From Candidatus Izemoplasma sp. (GTDB lineage: Bacteria; Bacillota_I; Bacilli_A; Izemoplasmatales; Hujiaoplasmataceae): 64,000 nt of DNA. The notes below the pieces were generated by a model, which saw only the letters and a list, made by a program, of their open reading frames with translations, made no database searches and was not told the origin of the DNA. Where the stretch lies: positions 1-64,000 of the forward strand of contig JAIPGD010000002.1 of the NCBI GenBank assembly GCA_021736305.1, written 5' to 3'. This document shows positions 57,871 through 64,000 of the stretch, one piece after another. The translations under genes were made by a program, and so were the position numbers. Every line of letters starts with the position of its first letter. Positions within the stretch are counted from its first letter, which is position 1.

Positions 57871-59826
57871 TTATACTTTTGTAACCGCAAGCCATAATTC
57901 TAACCATAACATTTTATCGCTAAATTCTTCTATATCAAGTAAAAATTGTAATTCAGAAATATCCACATCTAATTCATCTTCTGGCGGATAAAATATTGAA
58001 TAATCATTAAAACTGAAATATTTATCATTGAAAAATGCGGTAATTTTATGTGAATAAAATATAGATTCTTGCTCAACTAAAACACTTTCTCCAAAAACAA
58101 AATTCTCATAAAAATCTATACCTAATAATTGATAATATGTTGGCAATATGTCATATGGTGAAACAAACTTTTCAATAGTAGTTGAATCTGTTTCATTGTT
58201 AAGTTTATAAGCTTCAGTCAATATAGGGTTGTAAACGGCAAAAAAAGTTTTATACATTTCTACATGATGAATATCACCTTTATCAGAATCACTTAATTCT
58301 AAATGCATTTGATGATAATATGCATTATGATCGCCATATAAAAGAATAATTGTATCTTCTAATAATCCATTATTTTCTAAAGCAGTTAATAACATTCCTA
58401 AAGACACATCAAAATCCATCATAGCTGCTTGATAATGTCTAAATCGCATAGCATATTCTTCGTCTTCTTCCAATGGATTTTCCCATATACCATTTGCTTC
58501 AGCTTGATCAATCATTGCAAAATAACCTAAATCTTCAAACATTTCTTTGTTATTTCTTCCATCCAAACGCTTACTTGGAGCATCACTATTATATGGACCG
58601 TGCCCAATTAAAGTTGTCCAATAGTAATAAAAAGGAACTCCTTCTTCTTCTAAAAACATAAAATCTAACATGGATTCCATTGTTCTAGAATCTAAAGTAT
58701 AATCACCGCCCCAACCATAAATTGGTTCATCAGGAAATAATTCTTCATGTAAATATGAATGTTCAAAACCAAGTTCAGGGATTGCGTTACCCCGATCATA
58801 AAATCCCGCTACATTTTCATGGAAAAAAGCAGTATTATATCCTTTATCTTTTAATACATTAGGCATAGAATATCTAAAATCATAATCAAATTTACTAGCA
58901 TCTATACCATTAGAAGGATAATTTCCTAATATTCCAATCAACTCAGACATATTTGTTTTATTCTCACTATAATTATTCGGAAAATATAATCCTTCTTGAG
59001 TTATTTCAAACAAATTAGGAGTTAAATACTCGTTCACAGCTATGCTCAAACCTGTTTCTATCATAATCGTAATAACATTCTTTCCTTCTAATAAACCATT
59101 ATATGAAATTTGATTATCATCGTCATAAATATCATAAGGGCTGACTTCCACTAGTTCTTTTTCTAATTCTTCTATAGTTACTGAACTTGTTCCACTATCA
59201 AACAGCATAATATCAGCTTCTTTATAATAATAACCAAACATACCATACTTTTCAATTGAATCACGTTTGAATAATGAAACATTAAATAAGTCATTATATT
59301 CAGCAAAAACTGAAACTCTAGTATTAAACAAAGTCATTATAGCTAATGCAAAAAAGCCAAAAATCGGCAATAACCTACGGTAATATCCTTTAATAGGCTG
59401 AAGATTATTTAAGAATAACTTATAAATAAAATACATTGTATATCCATAAACTAAACCAATCGCAAAAATAACCATTAAAACATCAATGTGAACAAAGTCA
59501 ATGCTAAATACATTTGTTGCTTCAAAGGTATACTTGATATGTGTTAAAGAAAAAACTTCACCATTTAATTCTAAATTCATAGTTTGATTAATTAACGATA
59601 GTACAAGAACAATAAAGAATAAAAATGAAAGATAATAAATACTTGCTTTATGAGATTTAAAGAAAGTAGAAAAGAACGCGAAAACAAACATAATAAGTAA
59701 ATCAAGCAAAAAAACACGTGGTAATAAGCCTAAATCAAGCCACCTAAAAGTCACGAGTTCAATAATGATATAAAAAATCATAAAAGTAATTATTAATTTC
59801 CCTTTTTCTTTAATCAATCTTTTCAT
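57871..59826 (-). CDS. LTA synthase family sulfatase-fold membrane protein
   Basis: A 651-residue protein with five N-terminal helices (to ~180) and an extracellular sulfatase-type domain. The metal glutamate lies in ITIMIETGLS, the nucleophile threonine in NKTNMSEL (the GKTSDAE position of LtaS), and later metal ligands in WGGDYTLDS and LYGDHNAYY. It would transfer glycerol phosphate from phosphatidylglycerol to a glycolipid or polymer. The start at 59826 follows GGTGG. This implies a teichoic-acid-like surface polymer; a phosphoethanolamine-type role is less likely. Confidence 0.85.
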   Translation of the reverse strand: MKRLIKEKGKLIITFMIFYIIIELVTFRWLDLGLLPRVFLLDLLIMFVFAFFSTFFKSHKASIYYLSFLFFIVLVLSLINQTMNLELNGEVFSLTHIKYTFEATNVFSIDFVHIDVLMVIFAIGLVYGYTMYFIYKLFLNNLQPIKGYYRRLLPIFGFFALAIMTLFNTRVSVFAEYNDLFNVSLFKRDSIEKYGMFGYYYKEADIMLFDSGTSSVTIEELEKELVEVSPYDIYDDDNQISYNGLLEGKNVITIMIETGLSIAVNEYLTPNLFEITQEGLYFPNNYSENKTNMSELIGILGNYPSNGIDASKFDYDFRYSMPNVLKDKGYNTAFFHENVAGFYDRGNAIPELGFEHSYLHEELFPDEPIYGWGGDYTLDSRTMESMLDFMFLEEEGVPFYYYWTTLIGHGPYNSDAPSKRLDGRNNKEMFEDLGYFAMIDQAEANGIWENPLEEDEEYAMRFRHYQAAMMDFDVSLGMLLTALENNGLLEDTIILLYGDHNAYYHQMHLELSDSDKGDIHHVEMYKTFFAVYNPILTEAYKLNNETDSTTIEKFVSPYDILPTYYQLLGIDFYENFVFGESVLVEQESIFYSHKITAFFNDKYFSFNDYSIFYPPEDELDVDISELQFLLDIEEFSDKMLWLELWLAVTKV

Positions 59827-60003
59827 GTTTCCACCCATATATTAAATATACTTTATAACATAAATATTATACTATATTTTAAACAAATAGTAAATATAAT
59901 AATCTATATAAAAATCCTTTAATTTATCTAAATTTAGTGAAATCCTGAGGAAATTCACTACCAGTATTTTGGCTTTCTTATAATACTTTCATAAAGCATT
60001 ATT

Positions 60004-60504
60004 TTATTTAGCCTGTACATAATCATTTGCTAACTTAATATAATTTTTAGCATTTTGAATGTTTGCCTTAATTTCAGTTTCACTTAATTCTCTAATAACT
60101 TTCATTGGATTTCCCAAAACCAAAGTTCTTGGTGGAATAATTTTTCCAGGTGGAACTACAGTACCTGCTGCGACTAAAGCATATTCGCCTATTTCGGCAT
60201 TATCTAAAATAACTGATCCCATGCCTATTAAGGCATAGTCTTTAATTGTACAGGCATGAATAATTGCTGAATGTCCTATAGTAACATACTTACCAATATA
60301 AGTAGGCGTATCAATATTCGTGTGAACAACTGCATTATCTTGAATGTTTGTTCCTTCTTCAATTGTTATTTTATCCATGTCGCCCCTTAATGTAGCGTGA
60401 AACCAAATATTACAATCTTTTCCAATTTGACAATCACCGATAATTTTCCCGCCTAAATTAATAACTGACTTATCTAAAAATGGTTTTTTATCTAAATAAT
60501 CCAT
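60004..60504 (-). CDS. Gamma carbonic anhydrase family protein
   Basis: A ~166-residue left-handed beta-helix hexapeptide protein with RGDMDKITIEEGTNIQDNAVVHT, GHSAIIHACTI and GMGSVILDNAEI. The three zinc histidines (in HTN, GHSAIIH) are present. Carbonic anhydrase activity is proven only for some members. GAGGA is one base from the first ATG (60510) and seven from the second (60504); I prefer the second. It follows the NnrDE gene by a few bases. Confidence 0.88.
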   Translation of the reverse strand: MDYLDKKPFLDKSVINLGGKIIGDCQIGKDCNIWFHATLRGDMDKITIEEGTNIQDNAVVHTNIDTPTYIGKYVTIGHSAIIHACTIKDYALIGMGSVILDNAEIGEYALVAAGTVVPPGKIIPPRTLVLGNPMKVIRELSETEIKANIQNAKNYIKLANDYVQAK

Positions 60505-60514
60505 TGTCATTTCC

Positions 60515-61960
60515 TCACTTTAAAACTTTATAAATATTATTAATAATATCGCTCGCTAACATACTAACCTCTCCAAACTCATCTCTTGCATAATTAGCCG
60601 CAATAGAATGAACCAATACAGCCTTTATACTCGCACTTAATGGAGAATTATCTTTTAAATAACTTGAAACTATACCCGTTAACACATCACCACTACCAGC
60701 TGTTGCTAATCCAGGATTCCTAGCTTGAAATAAGTAGATGTGTTTTTTATTTGCAATAACATTTGTTTGCCCTTTTAAAATTAAGGTAACACCTTTTTCA
60801 ACAATTGTTTTTACATATTTAAAAGGGTCTTCTTCAACATCTTGAACTCCAATATTAAATAAATCACTAAACTCTTTTTCATGAGGGGTTAAAATAAAGT
60901 TTTTATTATTAATATTATCCAAATCTAAATACTTTAATCCCCCAGCGTCAACAACAGTCTTAACATTTGAAGCATTAATTTTAGAAAAAATATTTGCAAG
61001 TTTTTTATTGTCTGGAGCCATTCCCGGACCAAACACAATAGAATCAGGTCTATCAATGTCAATATCTTCATCAATCTCTTTATAAATCACTTCTAAATGC
61101 TTAGCCACTGGATTTTCTTGGAATACATAAGCAATTCCCTGTCCAGACCTTAAAGCCGCCATAACAGATAAATTTATTGCCCCTGGTGTAGATTTAGAAC
61201 CGCCAAAAAAATATCCTAATCCATAATTATATTTATATGAATTATGAATTCGTTTTTTTGGTTCGATTGAGAAATCATGATAATCAATAAGTTTTACAGA
61301 AATATCATGTTTTGTCACTAAACCTATATCCAATATCTTTGATTCTCCATGATAATCAAGAGCATCATTTAAAATGTTTCCATACTTGTAAAAACCAATA
61401 ATTCCAGTTAAATTAGCCTTAATTGCTTGATCATAAATTAATCCATTATTCGGATTAATTCCTGAAGGTATATCAATCGAATAAACTACTTTATTCAAGC
61501 TATTAATATATTCAACTACCTTTAAATACTGGCCACCTAATTTTCGGTTTAAACCCACACCAATAATACCATCAATAACAAATTTAGAAGATAAAATCGC
61601 TTTATTAACTTCTCCTTCATTATGTTTAGAAGCTATAATTACTTTTGTTTTCTTACTTACTTGGTTGAAATAGTATTTAAAAGATCCAGAAGCAGATTCT
61701 ACCGTTCCTATGACTACTAGTTTTGGTTTATAACCCAAATTTAGAAGCTCCAAAAAAACAACTAAACCATCACCACCATTATTTCCTGTTCCAGATACAA
61801 CAGTAATGCGTTCATCTTTTTCTGGTTTAACACGCAATAAGATATCTTCTAATAATTTAATTCCAGCATTTTTCATTAAATCTATTTCAGAAAAACTTGC
61901 CTCTTTAATTGTTAAAGCTTCAATTTCCTTGATTTCATTAACTGATAAAACTGACTCCAT
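60515..61960 (-). CDS. nnr: Bifunctional NAD(P)HX epimerase/dehydratase
   Basis: A 481-residue fusion: YjeF_N epimerase (~1-205, VVSGTGNNGGDGLVV) and the ADP-dependent dehydratase of the ribokinase-like fold (~215-481, VFGPGMAP, ILTPHEKEFS, ATAGSGDVLTGIV). It repairs hydrated NADH and NADPH. AAGGTGG precedes ATG. It is transcribed between exoA and the gamma carbonic anhydrase gene, in a likely operon with both. Confidence 0.94.
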   Translation of the reverse strand: MESVLSVNEIKEIEALTIKEASFSEIDLMKNAGIKLLEDILLRVKPEKDERITVVSGTGNNGGDGLVVFLELLNLGYKPKLVVIGTVESASGSFKYYFNQVSKKTKVIIASKHNEGEVNKAILSSKFVIDGIIGVGLNRKLGGQYLKVVEYINSLNKVVYSIDIPSGINPNNGLIYDQAIKANLTGIIGFYKYGNILNDALDYHGESKILDIGLVTKHDISVKLIDYHDFSIEPKKRIHNSYKYNYGLGYFFGGSKSTPGAINLSVMAALRSGQGIAYVFQENPVAKHLEVIYKEIDEDIDIDRPDSIVFGPGMAPDNKKLANIFSKINASNVKTVVDAGGLKYLDLDNINNKNFILTPHEKEFSDLFNIGVQDVEEDPFKYVKTIVEKGVTLILKGQTNVIANKKHIYLFQARNPGLATAGSGDVLTGIVSSYLKDNSPLSASIKAVLVHSIAANYARDEFGEVSMLASDIINNIYKVLK

Positions 61961-61973
61961 TATTCCACCTTGC

Positions 61974-62726
61974 CTAAATACTAATTTCTATTTTGACAGG
62001 ACAATGATCACTGCCATAGATATCATTCATTAAATCAACATCAATAATTTTATCTTTGATTTTATTTGAAACCACAAAATAGTCGATTCTCCATCCAGCA
62101 TTGTTTTTTCTTGCATTAAAACGATATGACCACCAAGTGTATCTAATTGTATCTGGATACAACATCCTATAACTATCAGTAAAACCTGCATCTAATAATT
62201 CTTGAAATTTAGTTCTTTCTTCGATTGAAAATCCAGGATTTTTTTTATTTGATTGCGGGTTTTTTAAATCTATTTCTTTATGAGCGACATTTAAATCGCC
62301 ACACAAAATAACAGGTTTAATCTTATCTAACTTTACTAAATACTCTCTAAAACGGTCTTCAAAATCCATTCGATAATCTAATCTAATAAGTTCAGGTCTT
62401 GCATTTGGTACATATACATTTACAAAATAAAAATCATTATACTCTAAAGCAATAATTCTACCTTCATCATTGTAACCTTCACCATCAATGCCATAACTAA
62501 CACTTAAAGGTTTATGTTTTGTATATATTAAAGTGCCTGAATAACCTTTTTTATCAGCATCATTCCAATACTCATAATATCCATCATAAGCAAAGCTCTT
62601 TTGTTCTTCTTGCATCTTCGTTTCTTGTATCGCGAAAATATCAGCATTCATTTCCTTAAAAAAATCATCAAATTTCTTTTTTCTTGCGGCTCTTAAACCA
62701 TTAACATTCCATGTAATAAATCTCAT
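61974..62726 (-). CDS. Exodeoxyribonuclease III (AP endonuclease, ExoA type)
   Basis: A 250-residue EEP-family nuclease with FITWNVNGLRAA, AIQETKMQ (metal glutamate), YVPNARPE, GDLNVAHKEIDL and the terminal GSDHCPV histidine. It cuts DNA at abasic sites and has 3'-exonuclease activity. GAAAGGATG precedes ATG; it lies 13 bp before the NnrDE gene on the same strand. Confidence 0.94.
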   Translation of the reverse strand: MRFITWNVNGLRAARKKKFDDFFKEMNADIFAIQETKMQEEQKSFAYDGYYEYWNDADKKGYSGTLIYTKHKPLSVSYGIDGEGYNDEGRIIALEYNDFYFVNVYVPNARPELIRLDYRMDFEDRFREYLVKLDKIKPVILCGDLNVAHKEIDLKNPQSNKKNPGFSIEERTKFQELLDAGFTDSYRMLYPDTIRYTWWSYRFNARKNNAGWRIDYFVVSNKIKDKIIDVDLMNDIYGSDHCPVKIEISI

Positions 62727-62824
62727 AAATTCATCCTTTCAGCATATAATATTCAACATAAAATTATACCATATAATCGAACATATTTCATTCAATCAAT
62801 ATAAAAAGTCTTTATAAGAAGAGT

Positions 62825-64000
62825 TTATTTATCCTGAAAAACATGAATATCTCCTGATCTATAAGCATTTAACAATTCAAACAAATCATTAATTTGTGAT
62901 TTTAATTCTTCACCTTTGTTTGTGTCATAAATATATGTTCTACTTTTATTGAGTTCTTCAGATCTAGTTACTGTAATAATATCTTCTTCTTTTTCTATTA
63001 ATTTTTTATAAGTATCAAAGCGCTCATGAGAAACTAAAAAGTATGCATGAGAATCACTAATCAAACTATAACCACCAATATTAGTTTTATCAGCATATTG
63101 TTTACTCATTCCTCCATCAATAGTATATACGTGTTTATTAGCTAAAACCACTTGTTCTCCTTTAGTAATATCTAAAGGAACATGTCCATTTATAATTTTT
63201 GATTTCTTATAATCAAGGCCAAATTCTTGGTAAATTCTTTTTAAAACATCCTCTTTTTCTCGGTACTTATAGTAAGGATTTTTATCTTCTCTATGTGTCT
63301 TTTTATCTCCAATAAAATATCTTTCAAAAGTTCTCATTGCTGATTTCCCAAATAAAGGCGAATATTTTCCTTGCCATAAATATAAGAAAACATCTTTATC
63401 ACCGTTTAAAGAATCATAACGGTTATAATAAGCGGTTCTTACTTTTTTATCAAAATGATCAAATAATGCTTTACCTGAATACTTTGAGCCATTTATTTCT
63501 ACTTGAGCAAAACTACCGTCATTTGTTAAAGGCAAAGCTGCATGAAATAACAAGTTATAATTATATAATAAATATAAACCGCCTTTTTCAATAACATATC
63601 TTGCGTGTGATTGTAACATTTCGTTATGTAAAAATAACTGATTTAGATGATTAATAACTTCTTGTTCTTCTTTATTTAAACGATAAGGATTTTTTTTATC
63701 TATTGTAGGGAAATTAGAATCTAATAAATCGAAATATTGATTACTGATTTTTATTTGATTTTTATTAAAATCAAGTTTATCCAATAATAATCTATCATCT
63801 AAATCAAAAGTTGGATTTCTTTTAATTACTTCACCTTCTAATTTAAATTGGATAATCGAAATAGCTTTATGGATTCTAGCTATAAAAGACAAATCTTCTA
63901 AATTATTTATATTTGAACTATCTTTTGGATAAAACTCTTTACAAGGGTCATTTCGATAATATTTTTCAGCTAATCTCGCTAATGGAATTAAATTGATTCC
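62825..64000 (-). CDS. fbp: Fructose-1,6-bisphosphatase class III, partial
   Basis: The C-terminal ~391 residues of a class III (Bacillus-type) fructose bisphosphatase. KGGLYLLYNYNLLFHAALPL, SPLFGKSAMRTFERYF, INGHVPLDITKGE and YTIDGGMSKQYADKT are family segments. The track starts it at a TTG at 63892, but the frame stays open to the window edge (IPLARLAEKYY, NDPCKEFYP), so the true start lies beyond 64000; full proteins have ~640 residues. It opposes the PPi-PFK step in gluconeogenesis. Confidence 0.93.
   Translation of the reverse strand, partial: GINLIPLARLAEKYYRNDPCKEFYPKDSSNINNLEDLSFIARIHKAISIIQFKLEGEVIKRNPTFDLDDRLLLDKLDFNKNQIKISNQYFDLLDSNFPTIDKKNPYRLNKEEQEVINHLNQLFLHNEMLQSHARYVIEKGGLYLLYNYNLLFHAALPLTNDGSFAQVEINGSKYSGKALFDHFDKKVRTAYYNRYDSLNGDKDVFLYLWQGKYSPLFGKSAMRTFERYFIGDKKTHREDKNPYYKYREKEDVLKRIYQEFGLDYKKSKIINGHVPLDITKGEQVVLANKHVYTIDGGMSKQYADKTNIGGYSLISDSHAYFLVSHERFDTYKKLIEKEEDIITVTRSEELNKSRTYIYDTNKGEELKSQINDLFELLNAYRSGDIHVFQDK

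Noticed and set aside
63892-63892. Start of fructose bisphosphatase at 63892
   Set aside because: The codon is TTG in the middle of conserved sequence and the frame stays open to the window edge, so the gene is cut, not short.
1-64000. Mycoplasma-type code with UGA as Trp
   Set aside because: Several genes end in TGA at ATGA overlaps with sensible C-termini (cueP, znuA, DUF1667 neighbour), and Trp codons are TGG.
1-64000. CRISPR array, rRNA, complete insertion sequence or prophage genes
   Set aside because: No regularly spaced identical repeats with unique spacers, no rRNA-like sequence and no transposase, integrase or phage structural gene is present.

Overview
The window is a very AT-rich, gene-dense bacterial chromosome segment with an anaerobic, fermentative look. 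Shine-Dalgarno sequences are strong, promoters are of the TTGACA-17-TATAAT type, and there are a T-box, CcpA-type cre-like sites, PdxST, Ptb/Buk, an LTA-synthase-like enzyme and a PPi-type phosphofructokinase. UGA is used as a stop (many ATGA overlaps), so this is not a UGA=Trp mollicute. The best guess is a low-GC Bacillota or a deep standard-code relative of the Mollicutes (Acholeplasma/Izemoplasma/Haloplasma-like); the rank is inference. Almost all genes lie on the minus strand.

Layout by region. 0-1.6 kb: copper operon (SHOCT membrane protein, secreted Met/His/Tyr-rich protein, CueP, HMA chaperone). 1.6-3.7 kb: P-loop protein and a KamA-type radical SAM enzyme. 3.7-6.7 kb: znuA-znuC-znuB-zur zinc operon with two perfect 7-1-7 operators, divergent from a rubrerythrin-VIT1 metal transporter (6.8-7.7 kb). 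7.7-10 kb: membrane-fused alpha/beta hydrolase with a consensus promoter and a cre-like site. 10-15.4 kb: glycerol operon glpP-glpA-like-FAD oxidoreductase-DUF1667-glpK with an internal terminator suited to GlpP antitermination. 15.4-17.9 kb: membrane protein and EAL phosphodiesterase. 18-23.3 kb: 2-oxoacid:ferredoxin oxidoreductase (VOR type) with Ptb and Buk, which together turn branched-chain 2-oxoacids into acids, reduced ferredoxin and ATP. 23.4-28.1 kb: GpsA, DUF2804, YgjV-like, SRAP/YedK, nitroreductase, OsmC. 28.2-33.1 kb: a five-gene flavin/Fe-S amino-acid dehydrogenase (proline dehydrogenase-like) with P5C dehydrogenase, preceded by a cre-like site. 33.1-36.1 kb: pdxR divergent from pdxST. 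36.2-38.9 kb: alr and T-box-controlled serS. 38.9-40.9 kb: MATE exporter, GNAT.

40.9-44 kb is an accessory block of three orphan genes. It ends at a tRNA-Leu gene whose 3' flank is duplicated 2.9 kb away, beside four TACGCACCC repeats spaced 21/20/21 bp. 44-49 kb: PPi-PFK, the threonine-to-glycine pair tdh-kbl, GyrI-like and GrpB proteins. 49-52.9 kb: BspA-type LRR lipoprotein, PfpI/DJ-1 protein, a HAAS-type membrane protein and PadR.

52.9-57.1 kb is the most unusual stretch. An intact tRNA-Gly(GCC) lies at 57.1 kb, and downstream of it are two 47-bp copies of its 3' half (45/47 and 40/47 identical) with the same breakpoint. Each is followed 58 bp later by the same direct-repeat motif, like integrase arm sites. 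A tRNA-Val-like remnant and three copies of a covarying terminator-like element lie among them. The block also carries a toxin-antitoxin pair with a frameshifted RelE-like toxin, a decayed reading frame, a lipoprotein and a DUF4143 ATPase. I read this as scars of successive integrations at one tRNA gene. 57.2-64 kb returns to core genes: UPF0316, LTA-synthase family, gamma carbonic anhydrase, NnrDE, ExoA and a partial class III fructose bisphosphatase cut by the window edge.
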